Below are positions 10,196-20,000 of a DNA stretch of 64,000 bases, one piece after another. The notes under the pieces were generated by a model. It was not told the origin of the DNA and did no database searches. It was given only the letters and a program-made list of their open reading frames with translations. The position numbers and the translations under genes were made by a program. This DNA is from Chitinimonas viridis (GTDB lineage: Bacteria > Pseudomonadota > Gammaproteobacteria > Burkholderiales > Chitinimonadaceae). How positions within the stretch are numbered: position 1 is the first letter of the stretch; the number at the start of each line of letters is the position of its first letter. The stretch is from the NCBI RefSeq assembly GCF_030409555.1, contig NZ_JAUFPU010000018.1:124001-188000 (forward strand), given 5' to 3'.

Positions 10196-10477
10196 TCAGC
10201 GGTATTCGCAGAGATAGGCCGTCTCCTGCCCCACCTTCAACTGAAACCTGCTGTCCGCCGGCACAGTAAACCGGCTCCCTGCCGCAAACGTCTCCCAGGC
10301 GTCCTGCCCTGGCAGCTTCACCGACAGGGCGCCGGCTATCACGTGCATGATTTCCAGCTGACTGGTGCCGAACTCGTATTCACCGGGGGCCATCACACCA
10401 ATGGTGGCGGGCCCTTCTGCCATGGCAAAGGCGATGGACGTTACTGTGCCGCCGAAATACTCATTGACCTTGAACAT
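10196..10477 (-). CDS. ppnP: Pyrimidine/purine nucleoside phosphorylase PpnP
   Basis: A 93-residue cupin-fold phosphorylase (YaiE/DUF1255 family) that cleaves several nucleosides with phosphate. The start ATG at 10477 ([17 protein letters not shown]) has AGGAG 8 nt upstream; the open frame extends 14 codons further without an RBS. Family motifs are [12 protein letters not shown] and [15 protein letters not shown], with [13 protein letters not shown] near the end. Confidence 0.93.
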   Translation of the reverse strand: MFKVNEYFGGTVTSIAFAMAEGPATIGVMAPGEYEFGTSQLEIMHVIAGALSVKLPGQDAWETFAAGSRFTVPADSRFQLKVGQETAYLCEYR

Positions 10478-10577
10478 GCTGCAATGCTCCTGGGGTTGGG
10501 GATGCACCAGTATGCCCAAGGGAGAGCCCGTGCTTCATAACTTGTGCTCCCCACACTTATGCCCGCAAGCCTGCCCG

Positions 10578-11168
10578 CTAGCTCGCTGCCGATTCACCAC
10601 CCCATTGCAGCAAACCATACTGCACCACGCCTGCCTTGCCCTCGCGCAAGCGTGTCCAGCCGCTCAGAACAGGCCAGCTTGCCGTCTCTACATAGACATG
10701 TGCATCCACCGCCATGATGGGCGGCAGCAGGGCCAGTACCTTGGGCAGCAGATCGCCGGCGAAGGGTGGGTCGAGAAAGATCACGTCGAACTGCTCAGTA
10801 CAGCGCGCCAGCCAGGCCAGTGCGTCAGCCGCCACGATATCGACCGCCTGCGCCCCCAGGCTTTGCTGGTTGCTGCGCAGGGCCTGCAGCACGGGCCTAG
10901 CCTGCTCCACCATCACCACCCTGGCGGCCCCCCGCGATGCAGCCTCGAAGCCGAGGGCGCCGGAGCCGGCAAACAGGTCCAGGCAGCGCTGCCCATGCAG
11001 CTCCTGCCCCAGCCAGTTGAACAGGGTTTCACGGACCCTGTCCGGCGTTGGGCGTAGCCCCTCGCTGTCAGGGAAAGGCAGGATGCGGCGGCGGTACTCG
11101 CCGCCGATAATGCGTAGCTGATTGGTACCACGTACCGGCTTGGAGGTCTTGGGCGCGAGCTTGGGCAT
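10578..11168 (-). CDS. rsmD: 16S rRNA (guanine966-N2)-methyltransferase RsmD
   Basis: A 196-residue SAM-dependent methyltransferase acting on G966 of 16S rRNA in the assembled 30S subunit. Motifs are LRIIGGEYRRR and RPTPDRVRETLFNWL at the N-terminus, the SAM site CLDLFAGSGALGFEAASRG and the catalytic DPPF. It is divergent from ftsY across 252 bp, the standard rsmD-ftsY arrangement. In that gap I see no further gene. Confidence 0.96.
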   Translation of the reverse strand: MPKLAPKTSKPVRGTNQLRIIGGEYRRRILPFPDSEGLRPTPDRVRETLFNWLGQELHGQRCLDLFAGSGALGFEAASRGAARVVMVEQARPVLQALRSNQQSLGAQAVDIVAADALAWLARCTEQFDVIFLDPPFAGDLLPKVLALLPPIMAVDAHVYVETASWPVLSGWTRLREGKAGVVQYGLLQWGGESAAS

Positions 11169-11420
11169 GCTGGGCTGTCGAAAAAGTCAGTAATCTAACG
11201 GCACCTGCCATAAGGCAAGGACCGCTGCTACAACGCCAGCAAACCACCTGGCGCCGTATTCCTGGCCCTTTATGGGGCACCGCACCAGTGCAAGGGCGTG
11301 CATAGAAAACCCCGCAACAAGGCGAAATAGTTCATAACAGGGCTCAGGAAAGCTAGAATCCTACCCCATCTTGCCGGCACTCCCGGTTTCATACGCAATA
11401 TCAATCAGATGCACCCATAG

Positions 11421-12644
11421 ATGTCCGACAATCAAAATACGCAGAATCCCTCCGCCGGCTGGGGCAGCAAGCTCTGGAAAGCGCTCAATACCGATATCGG
11501 CGAACTGGTGGGCGGCGAGAAACCCGCCACCCCACAGCCCGCACCTACGCCCGATGCCGCGCCCGCAGAACCTGCCGCCACGCCAGTAGCGGCTCCGGTA
11601 GCCGCGCCAGCTACGGTGCCGAGCCCGGCACCCGCCGCCAGCACCAGCACAGAAGACAAGTCGTTCTGGCAAAAGACCGTCGAGGTACTGAATACCGATG
11701 TGACGGTGCTGGCCAAGGATGTGGCACAGGCCTCGCGTGAAGTCTGGCAGTACAAGCTCAAGGCCGGCCTGGCCAAGACCCGCGACAAGCTGGGCAAGGA
11801 GCTGGCCGCCCTGTTCGGCGGAGGCCAGATCGACGAGGACCTCTACGAAGAACTGGAGACCGTGCTACTGACCGCCGACATGGGCGTGGATGCGACCGTG
11901 CACCTGCTCAAGGATGTGCGGCAGCGGGTCAGCCTGGCTGGCCTCAAGGATGCCAGCGAGCTGCGCGGCGCGCTCAAGGGCGCCCTGACCGACCTGATTG
12001 CCCCGCTGGAAAAACCCTTGCAGGTCGAGGGCCACAAGCCCTACATCATCATGGTGGCCGGGGTGAACGGTGCCGGCAAGACCACCAGCATAGGCAAGCT
12101 GGCCAAGTACTTTCAGGGCCAGGGCAAGAGCGTGCTGCTGGCAGCGGGCGATACCTTCCGCGCCGCTGCGCGCGAGCAACTGATGGCCTGGGGCGAGCGC
12201 AACAACGTCACCGTGATTGCCCAGGATGGCGGCGATTCCGCCGCCGTCTGCTTCGATGCCATCAACGCAGCCAAGGCCCGCGGCATAGATATCGTGCTGG
12301 CAGACACGGCAGGCCGCCTGCCTACCCAGCTGCACCTGATGGACGAGATCGCCAAGGTCAAGCGGGTGATCGCCAAGGCGGACCCCAGTGGCCCGCACGA
12401 GATACTGCTGGTACTGGACGCCAATACCGGCCAGAACGCCCTGCAACAGGTCAAGGCCTTTGACGATGCCCTGGGCCTGACTGGCCTGGTACTGACCAAG
12501 CTGGACGGCACGGCCAAGGGCGGTGTGATTGCCGGCATCGCCAAGCAGAAAGCCATACCGCTGCGCTTTATCGGTGTGGGCGAAGGCATTGATGACCTGC
12601 GCCCGTTTGAAGCCAAGGATTATGTGGACGCCCTGATAGAGTAA
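11421..12644 (+). CDS. ftsY: Signal recognition particle receptor FtsY
   Basis: SRP-receptor GTPase that delivers ribosome-nascent chains to SecYEG at the membrane; 407 residues. The N-terminal ~75 residues are a Pro/Ala-rich, acidic A domain. The N domain (about 90-190) precedes the G domain with P-loop GVNGAGKTTSIGKLA, DTFRAAAREQL, DTAGRL, TKLDGTAKGG and the closing GVGEGIDDLRPF. It leads an ftsY-ftsE-ftsX group on the plus strand. Confidence 0.96.
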   Translation: MSDNQNTQNPSAGWGSKLWKALNTDIGELVGGEKPATPQPAPTPDAAPAEPAATPVAAPVAAPATVPSPAPAASTSTEDKSFWQKTVEVLNTDVTVLAKDVAQASREVWQYKLKAGLAKTRDKLGKELAALFGGGQIDEDLYEELETVLLTADMGVDATVHLLKDVRQRVSLAGLKDASELRGALKGALTDLIAPLEKPLQVEGHKPYIIMVAGVNGAGKTTSIGKLAKYFQGQGKSVLLAAGDTFRAAAREQLMAWGERNNVTVIAQDGGDSAAVCFDAINAAKARGIDIVLADTAGRLPTQLHLMDEIAKVKRVIAKADPSGPHEILLVLDANTGQNALQQVKAFDDALGLTGLVLTKLDGTAKGGVIAGIAKQKAIPLRFIGVGEGIDDLRPFEAKDYVDALIE

Positions 12645-12737
12645 GAGCCGCTCCAAGCCGCCAGCGCAGTGCGCCGCCGCCCGGTCGCCTGCCACGGCCC
12701 CGTTTGACCTACACCGAGCCCAGACCCTGACCCGCCC

Positions 12738-13391
12738 ATGATCCAGTTCAACCAAGTCAGCAAGCGCTACCCCGGCGGCTACGAGGCCTTGAAGAACCTC
12801 AGCTTCCAGATAGAAACCGGGGAGCTGGTGTTTCTGGCCGGGCATTCCGGCGCCGGCAAATCCACCCTGCTCAAGCTGATCGCCGGCATAGACAAGCCCA
12901 GCGCCGGCTCGGTGGTGGTCAACGGCCAGAATCTCGCCGCCATACGTCGCGGCGCCGTGCCCTATCTGCGCCGCCATATCGGCCTGATCTTCCAGGATCA
13001 CAAGATACTGTTCGACCGCAGTGTGTTCGACAATGTGATGCTGCCGCTCGATATCGTCGGCTACGACCGCCGCGAGGCCGCCCGCCGTGCCCGTGCGGCG
13101 CTCGACAAGGTTGGCCTGCTGGGCCGCGAGAAGATGAGCCCCATCTCGCTCTCGGGCGGCGAGCAGCAGCGCCTGTGCATTGCCCGTGCCGTTGTCCATC
13201 GTCCCAGCATACTCCTGGCCGACGAACCCACCGGCAACCTGGACCGCGCCTATGCGCTGGACATCATGGAGCTGTTCAAGAGCTTCCACCAGGTAGGTGT
13301 CACCATCGTCATCTCGGCCCACGACGAAACCCTGATGGCGGACTATGGCCGCCGCATCCTGCGTCTCAACCAAGGCCAGTTCACCCAGTGA
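12738..13391 (+). CDS. ftsE: Cell division ATP-binding protein FtsE
   Basis: ABC ATPase that with FtsX controls septal peptidoglycan hydrolases at the divisome. 217 residues with Walker [15 protein letters not shown]-loop [10 protein letters not shown] (typical of FtsE), signature LSGGEQQR, Walker [13 protein letters not shown] and switch SAHDE. It lies 93 bp after ftsY; ftsX follows after 13 bp. Confidence 0.96.
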   Translation: MIQFNQVSKRYPGGYEALKNLSFQIETGELVFLAGHSGAGKSTLLKLIAGIDKPSAGSVVVNGQNLAAIRRGAVPYLRRHIGLIFQDHKILFDRSVFDNVMLPLDIVGYDRREAARRARAALDKVGLLGREKMSPISLSGGEQQRLCIARAVVHRPSILLADEPTGNLDRAYALDIMELFKSFHQVGVTIVISAHDETLMADYGRRILRLNQGQFTQ

Positions 13392-13404
13392 GGAATCACC
13401 CAGC

Positions 13405-14310
13405 ATGAAGCACTGGCTCAATCTGCACCGTCTGGCGCTGGGCTCCACCCTGCGCCTGTTCGCCACCAGCCCGCTGGCCTCCAGCCTCAATCTGCTGGTG
13501 GTCGGCATCGCCGTCGCCCTGCCATTGGGGTTGTACACCCTGATCGGCAACCTCAGCCAGCTTGCCGGCCGCCTGCCTACCGAGCCGGAGGCCAGCGTGT
13601 TTCTACAAACTACCGCCAGCCAGGCCGATATCAATCGCATCAAGACCCTGCTGGGCCAGGAGCCCGGCGTGGCCGAAGTACGCCATATCAGCAAGCAGCA
13701 GGCCCTGCGTGATCTGGAGCAATCCAGCGGCATGGCCGAGCTACTGGCCGGCCTGGGCGATAACCCCCTGCCCGACGCCTTCAGCCTGACACTCAAGGAC
13801 GGCAATCCGGCCACGCTGGAGGCCCTGTCCAACCGGCTGAAGGCCGACCCGGCGGTAGAGCATGTGCAGATGGATTCGGAATGGGCACGCCGCCTGGCCT
13901 CGTTCATCAACCTGGGTCGCGAAGCCACGGTGACCATTGCCGCCCTGTTTGGCGCAGGCCTGCTGCTGGTGACCGCCAACCTGATACGGATGCAGATACT
14001 GACGCGCCGCGAAGAAATCGAGGTCAGCAAGCTGATTGGCGCCACCGATAGCTTTATCCGCCGCCCCTTCCTGTATTTCGCTGCCTTGCAAGGCTTGCTG
14101 GGTGGCCTGGTGGGTTTGGGGCTGGTAGCCATCAGCCTGGGGCGCCTGGCGACCCCGGTAGACCAGTTGGCGGCACTGTATGGCGAGCAGTTCAAGCTGG
14201 GCCTGCCGCAATGGCATGACCTGCTGATGGCATTGATCGTGGTGGTGGCTCTCAGCCTGACGGGGGCAATCTTCTCAGTACGCAAGCACCTGCGCGCCCT
14301 GGAAACCTAA
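13405..14310 (+). CDS. ftsX: Cell division protein FtsX
   Basis: Membrane partner of FtsE; 301 residues from the ATG at 13405 (MKHWLNLHRLALG), which has GAGGA upstream. A first membrane span (LNLLVVGIAVALPLGLYTLI) precedes a periplasmic domain (VFLQTTASQADINRIKTLL...). Three further spans form the FtsX fold, with the coupling segment RREEIEVSKLIGATDSFIRRPF. The stop codon TAA directly overlaps the start of the 161-bp inverted repeat. Confidence 0.95.
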   Translation: MKHWLNLHRLALGSTLRLFATSPLASSLNLLVVGIAVALPLGLYTLIGNLSQLAGRLPTEPEASVFLQTTASQADINRIKTLLGQEPGVAEVRHISKQQALRDLEQSSGMAELLAGLGDNPLPDAFSLTLKDGNPATLEALSNRLKADPAVEHVQMDSEWARRLASFINLGREATVTIAALFGAGLLLVTANLIRMQILTRREEIEVSKLIGATDSFIRRPFLYFAALQGLLGGLVGLGLVAISLGRLATPVDQLAALYGEQFKLGLPQWHDLLMALIVVVALSLTGAIFSVRKHLRALET

Positions 14311-14470
14311 GAGCCTGTTCAAAGTCTTTTCGCCACGTCGTTCGCAGCCTTGCCGGCGAACGGCGGCGTTGCAAGCCGCTTACGGTACCCGTACCGCTGC
14401 ACGGCTTGCGTCTTGCCCTTCATCCGGCAAGGCTGCGAACGACGTGGCGAAAAGGCTTTGAACAGGCTCT
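14310..14470. repeat. 161-bp near-perfect inverted-repeat element at the ftsX stop
   Basis: Left arm from about 14310 to 14361 begins AGAGCCTGTTCAAAGTCTTT; the right arm from about 14419 to 14470 is its complement with few mismatches. A nested inner palindrome (CTTACGGTACCCGTACCG) lies in the middle. No reading frame of note is inside. A transcript would fold into one long hairpin, so it may act as a terminator or mRNA 3' stabiliser. It also looks like a non-autonomous mobile element; related ends occur elsewhere in the window. Confidence 0.9.
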
Positions 14471-14472
14471 AA

Positions 14473-14537
14473 GCGCCTTGCCCTTCATCCGGCAAGGCGG
14501 CGAACAACACGGTGACAAGACCATGAACTGGCCCTGA
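14473..14537. repeat. Degenerate second copy of the inverted-repeat arm
   Basis: GCGCCTTGCCCTTCATCCGG followed by diverged versions of AAGGCTGCGAACGACGTGGC and GAACAGGCTCT repeats the right arm of the adjacent element. It looks like an eroded tandem copy. The rest of the gap to 14611 shows nothing recognisable. Confidence 0.65.
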
Positions 14538-14611
14538 GCACGATCCACCCTAGGCAATGCCGTGTCGACAGTGGCCGCCGCAATGCGCACGCCCGCAGGC
14601 GCGATGAACCG

Positions 14612-15385
14612 CTAGGGCGCGGTCTGTTGGCTGGCCTTGTAGGCCGCAATGGCCGTGTCCAGCTGCCCTTCCGCCAGCACCTCGGTAAGTGCCTTGTCCA
14701 GGCGTAGGCGCCACTCGGCCGCCTGCGGATAGCGCCGGGACAGAATCAGATGCAATTGCTCATTGGCCTGGGGCACAGGCAGCGGCATGGCGCCGAACTC
14801 CTGCACCCTACCCGGCAAAGTCGCCGCGATAACCGACAAGCCCACCAGCTCATCCTGCGGCACAAAATCCACCCGGCCAGCTGCCAGCACCTTGAAAGCC
14901 GCCGCTTCGTCCGAGGTATACAGCAACTCGGCGCCCATGCGGTTCAGCTCGGCCTCCCACCAATAGCCGCGCGGCCCAGCCAATTTGTAGCGCGACAGCT
15001 CTGCCAGCGATTTGGGATGTCCCTGCTGGGCAGGTGAGCCCACACGGTAGAACAGCATGGTGCGGCCCGCGTGCAAGGGCACACTGTAATCAAAGCGCTG
15101 TGCCCGCTCTTGCGTACGCACATAGGGCAGTCCCGCCAGCGCCTGCCCCTCCAGCACCAGCTTTTCCACCATGGGCCAGCTGACAAACCGCCACACCGGC
15201 CTAGCCCCCGCCCTGACCATGGCCTGTTCGACCAGATCGCATAGCAAGCCATTGCCAGGTAACGAGGCCGAGGTATAGGGCGGCCACTCGCCCGTGGCCA
15301 TGACCACAGGCCGCAGCGGCTCTGCCACTGCCATCAGGCCAGGGGCCGCGCAGGCAGCCCAGGCCAGAAACCGACGCCTGTCCAT
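14612..15385 (-). CDS. Periplasmic family-3-type solute-binding protein
   Basis: 257 residues with an N-terminal signal (MDRRRFLAWAACAAPGLMAVA; RRRFL suggests possible Tat export). The mature part has the type-II binding fold: TGEWPPYTS at the first strand, a hinge near RTQERAQRFDYSVPL, and the second lobe with AAFKVLAAGRVDFVPQDE. Similar proteins occur as orphan amino-acid-binding-like proteins in betaproteobacteria. No transporter permease or ATPase is adjacent, so the ligand and partner are unknown; a sensing role is possible. Confidence 0.8.
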   Translation of the reverse strand: MDRRRFLAWAACAAPGLMAVAEPLRPVVMATGEWPPYTSASLPGNGLLCDLVEQAMVRAGARPVWRFVSWPMVEKLVLEGQALAGLPYVRTQERAQRFDYSVPLHAGRTMLFYRVGSPAQQGHPKSLAELSRYKLAGPRGYWWEAELNRMGAELLYTSDEAAAFKVLAAGRVDFVPQDELVGLSVIAATLPGRVQEFGAMPLPVPQANEQLHLILSRRYPQAAEWRLRLDKALTEVLAEGQLDTAIAAYKASQQTAP

Positions 15386-15862
15386 CTCTCCTCCCGCCGC
15401 CCACAGCTAACAGAATGAATTAGATTAACAATAGACCCGCCACGTCAGCCAGGCAGCACAATTGCTGCCCACCACCGCAGCAGGCCGACGAGACTCACCG
15501 CGCGATTCCCCACAGGCCACCTTGCCATCCATACGGGTCTGCACTATCAAGGTAGGGGCTAAACCCGGCATACGCTGTCGGTGCACCAGCCCGCAGTACC
15601 ACGCATCCCGCTTGATGCGCGGAAAAGAGATCGACTCACCACCGGTAGAGTCGCCAAGTCTGGGAGGAAGGTCATGCATACCTGTCGGTTCTGCGAACAC
15701 CCGCGTCCACTGCACGCACACCCCCATTACCTTGCCCGCCACCAGGCCTGATACCGGCGCCGCCAGCGTCTATCGCTGTCGCGCTGCGCCCAGGCCATGG
15801 CGTAAGCCCCTTACTGCCGCTTCCCGTTTCCCACCCGCAACAAACCACTAGATGGAGGAAAG
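15386..15862. other. 477-bp region without a convincing gene
   Basis: Open frames exist on both strands (plus 15462-15851; minus 15742-15425, a GTG start). Neither has an RBS, a recognisable motif or the codon bias of neighbours. The stretch presumably carries the promoters for the solute-binding protein (leftward) and the tail-collar gene (rightward). The latter has AGATGGAGGAAAG directly before its ATG, a strong RBS. Confidence 0.5.
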
Positions 15863-16519
15863 ATGGATCCCATACTCGGTCAAATCATACTGTGGCCCAT
15901 ACCATGGGTGCCCCAAGGTTGGGCACTCTGCGACGGTTCGCTGATCAGCATCAGCCAGAACCAGGCCCTGTTTGCGCTGCTGGGCGTGACCTACGGCGGC
16001 AATGGCACCACCACCTTTGCCCTGCCAGATCTGCGCAACAAGGTACCCATGGGCACCCAGAACATGACAACCGTAGGCCAGATCGGCGGCGCGGCCAGCG
16101 CCACCGTCGCAGCCACCGGTTCGGGTAGCGTCACCATCGGCGTCAACAACCTGCCTGCACACACCCATACCGCCACCTTTACCCCTGGTGGTGGCAGCAG
16201 CAATGTGGATATCGCCATACCCGTGGATGCCACCAACAATGCCGACAACAACACGCCGGGCAATACCCTGGTGCTGGGCAAAGGCCTGACCGGCAATACC
16301 CCCGCCAAGGTCTATAGCTCGGCAGCCGCAAATGCCACGCTCAAGCCCTTCTCGGTCAGTGTGCCTGCCGGTGGCGGTACGGTGGCCAATGCCAATACCG
16401 GTGGCGGCCAAGCCTTGCCGGTGGCGGTAACCGTGCCAGTCACGGTGCCCACCGTGCCACCCTTCGTCACCCTGAACTACATCATCGCCATCAACGGTAT
16501 TTTCCCCAGCCGCCCCTGA
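15863..16519 (+). CDS. Phage tail collar / microcystin-dependent protein (MdpB-like)
   Basis: 218 residues. The N-terminal tail-collar domain (about 1-60) is clear: GQIILWPIPWVPQGWALCDG, then QALFALLGVTYGGNGTTTFALPDLR. The middle is Gly/Ala/Thr-rich (LPAHTHTATFTPGGG is the conserved collar segment). The C-terminus FVTLNYIIAINGIFPSR is the family ending. Free-standing members occur in small chromosomal operons outside prophages and are thought to be secreted or displayed. No other phage structural gene is nearby. It leads a three-gene plus-strand group. Confidence 0.85.
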   Translation: MDPILGQIILWPIPWVPQGWALCDGSLISISQNQALFALLGVTYGGNGTTTFALPDLRNKVPMGTQNMTTVGQIGGAASATVAATGSGSVTIGVNNLPAHTHTATFTPGGGSSNVDIAIPVDATNNADNNTPGNTLVLGKGLTGNTPAKVYSSAAANATLKPFSVSVPAGGGTVANANTGGGQALPVAVTVPVTVPTVPPFVTLNYIIAINGIFPSRP

Positions 16520-16579
16520 TGCACCGCGCGCCCTGCTCGTCCCACGAGCCGGGCGCGCATCTACCGTAGGCACACTTAT

Positions 16580-16894
16580 ATGTTGGACAAACTCAGCCAC
16601 GCCGATTTCGCCCCCACGGTCAACCAGGACTGGTCACTGGAGGACAGCGAAGGCAACACCCTCGCCCTGCAGCTGATCTCTGCCGTGGAGAAGCCCACCT
16701 GGCACGCACCGCAGCTCAGTCCACGCGTACCCTTTCTGCTGTCCTTCCTGGGGCCGCTCGCACCGATCATCCCCCAGGGTCTGTATATCCTCTCGCACCC
16801 GGCCATAGGCCGACTGGAGGGCGTGCTGGTCACGCCGCAGCATGCGACCGGAAGTAGGCAAGACGGGCATTGCTATCAAGTCAATTTCAATTAG
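16580..16894 (+). CDS. DUF6916-type small protein next to the tail-collar gene
   Basis: 104 residues (MLDKLSHADFAPTVNQDWSL...). It has short beta strands, an EDSEGNTLALQLISAVE segment and a C-terminal GHCYQVNFN. Proteins of this kind are regularly found beside MdpB-like tail-collar genes; I assign the family from that context and the overall pattern. No signal peptide. Function unknown. Confidence 0.65.
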   Translation: MLDKLSHADFAPTVNQDWSLEDSEGNTLALQLISAVEKPTWHAPQLSPRVPFLLSFLGPLAPIIPQGLYILSHPAIGRLEGVLVTPQHATGSRQDGHCYQVNFN

Positions 16895-17047
16895 GGCTTT
16901 GCTTTAACTCAGTTTTACCAACCGTCCATCCTCCATTTGAAGGATGGAAAGTACCGGCTGAGCTGTAACACTGTGAAATACCCGTTATCACCCATTTAGG
17001 CTGGGGGCTGCCGCCCCTCGTCTCGATTCTTTGCAAGGAAAGTTGTC

Positions 17048-20000
17048 ATGGCTCATACAGCAAACTGTTCAAGGCTAGACCAACCCGGCAGCAGCGGCTT
17101 GCCATGGCGCCAATTGGCGAGCCTATGCATGCTGCTCTTGATCAGTATGCTGGCCATACCAACGTTGGCTGCACAGGTCACCTTTCCTTTCGCCAACATC
17201 CAGAGCAACACCGTTAGCGCAACCGATACGGTAGGCAGCGATGTACTAACTATCGTACCAACAGGTGACGTGGTCGATGTCGATGACCAAGGTGTTGTAC
17301 TCGGAGGTATCACCAACCTCGCCGGCAATGCCTTAATAGTCAACGATCCATTCAGCACCGCCACTACCAAGCTGACCCTGACCGTTGCAGGCGGCGCGGT
17401 CTTCGATCTGGATGGGTTGAGCTGGTTCGATATCGATGGCGGCAGTTTCAATGTCACCCTGACCACCAGCAAGGGCAGTGTCAACAAGTCACTCGATGGC
17501 GGAACCAGTGCCGAAGTAGAAACCTTCAGCAACACAGAGCTACAGGGCGTTACCTACGTCGAAATCACCAAACAAGGTGGTGGCATCTTCGCCATAGCCA
17601 TCGACAACGTCATACTCAATAACATCACCCCGCCCACCGCCCCAGGTGCCCCCACCACCGCCGTGGCCACGGCGGGCGACACGCAAGCGACCGTCACCTA
17701 CACCGCACCGGCCTCCAACGGCGGTTCTGCCATCACCAGCTACACCGCTACCGCCAACCCCGGCGGTGCCACCGGCAACTGTGCCGGCCCCGCGGCCTGC
17801 ATGATCACCGTCACCGGCCTCAGCAACGGCACGGCTTATACCTTTACGGTGACGGCCACCAATGCCATCGGCACCAGTTCTGCCTCGACAGCATCCAACT
17901 CGGTCACCCCCAAGGCCAACCAGACCATCACCTTTGCCAACCCAGGCGCACAGAACTTCGGCACCTCGCCTACCCTTTCTGCCTCCGCCACCTCAAGCCT
18001 GACCCCCACGTTCAGTTCTTCGACCACCGGTGTCTGCACCATCACCAGCGGCGGCAGCCTGACCTTTGTCACCGCTGGCAGTTGCACCATCGATGCAGAC
18101 GAAGCGGGCAACGCTTCCTTTAACGCCGCACCCACGGTATCGCAAACCTTTACCGTCAACGCCATCGTCCCTGGCGCCCCCACAATAGGCACGGCAACGG
18201 CCGGCGATACCCAGGTCTCGGTGGCCTTCAGCGTCCCGGCATCCACCGGCGGTGCTGCCATCACCGGCTACACCGCCACCGCCAACCCTGGCGGTGCAAC
18301 GGGTACCAATGCGACCAGCCCAGTCGTTGTGACTGGCCTGACCAATGGGGTAGCCTATACTTTCACCGTCACTGCCGATAATTCGGCTGGTACGGGCGCG
18401 GCCTCGGCAGCCTCGAACTCGGTCACCCCAAAAGCCGCCCAGATCATTACCTTTGCCAACCCAGGCACCCAGAACTTCGGCACCACCCCTACGCTAACTG
18501 CTACCAGCGATTCGCTCCTGACGCCAACCTTCACCTCCAGCACCACAGGTGTCTGCACCATCACGAGTGGCGGCGCCCTGACCTTTGTCACCACCGGCAC
18601 TTGTACCATCAATGCCGATGAAGCTGGCAATGGCAGCTACCTGCCAGCCAGCCAGGTCAGCCGCTCCTTCACCGTGGCCCCTGTGGCGCCCGGGGCACCA
18701 ACCAGCGCGACGGCAACCGCTGGCGATACCCTCGCCTCCGTCAGCTTCACCGCACCCGCGTTTACCGGTGGTACCAGCATCACCGGCTATACCGTCACCT
18801 CCAACCCTGGCGGCTTCACCGGCACCGGCGCCAGCAGCCCGATAGATGTGACAAGCCTGACCAATGGCGTGGCCTACACCTTCACGGTCACCGCCACCAA
18901 CGCGGCCGGCACGGGCTCCGCCTCGGCGGCCTCCAACAGCGTCACCCCCGCTGCTGGCCCGGCAGTCACCAGCGTCGCAGTGCCTGCCAATGCCAGCTAT
19001 GGCGTAGGCCGGCAACTGGACTTCACCATTACCTGGGACCAAAACGTCACCGTCACCGGCACACCGCAGATCGCCCTGACCATAGGCGCCACCACCGTAC
19101 AGGCCAGCTACATCTCCTCGCCCACGGCCACCACCACCCTGTTCCGTTACACCGTGCAGGCCGGTGAGACCGACGGCAACGGCATTGCCGTCGGCGCTCT
19201 GACCCTGAACGGCGGCACCATACAGAGCAGTACCCTGGTCAATGCCACGCTCACGCTCAACAGCGTGGGCAGCACAACGGCCGTGCTGGTCGAAACCGTA
19301 GCCCCCACCCTGCCGGTGGCCAATATCGTCGTCAACAACCAAGCCGACCCGCACAAGGTAGTGCTGACCTTCAGCGAGAACCTGGATGCCGCAACCCTGG
19401 GCAGCGGTAGCGCCTGGACCGTCACCGCCAATGGCGGCACCCCTGCCTACGATGTCGCATCGGCCGCCTTGGCCTCCGGTAACGAAGTGACCCTGACACT
19501 GGCAGCCGTCAACTTGGCCGGCACGACTAGCTACATCCCCAATGCTGCTGCCAATGCTCATCTTAAGGTCACACCACCCGCCACCTTGGCAGATGTAGCA
19601 GGCAACACCTATGCAGCAGGCCTGGTCACCGAAGCAGGTGCCACCCATGTACTCGACACCACAGCACCCACGCTCAGCAGCGTAGCCAGCAGCAGCCCCA
19701 CCGATACCGGCGGCACCCTGTCGGCATCGTCTAACGAGAAGGCCCGTGGCTACTGGATAGCGGTGCCCAATGGCTCCACCGCCCCCACCGTCAACCAGGT
19801 CAAGGCAGGCGTCAACTATGGCGCCGTGGTGGTAGCCGCCGCCAGCAGCAGTGTCATGCCGGCCGGCAGCACAGCCACCTTTACCCTAAGCAACCTGACC
19901 GCCAGCACAGGCTACACCCTGTACCTGGTTGCCGAAGACGCGGCAGGAAACCTAGTGGCAGCCGTCGCCACCGCCACGCTCACTACAGCAGCCGCCAGCA

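Noticed and set aside
11865-14285. 806-codon minus-strand frame across ftsY, ftsE and ftsX
   Set aside because: It is antisense to three certain genes and its translation has no coherent domain.
15425-15742. 105-codon minus-strand frame (GTG start)
   Set aside because: Its codon usage is mixed, it has no RBS and no motif, and it overlaps an equally unsupported plus-strand frame. Recorded only as an unresolved region.
15863-16894. Prophage
   Set aside because: Only a tail-collar-domain protein is present; there are no capsid, terminase, integrase or lysis genes and no attachment-site repeats.
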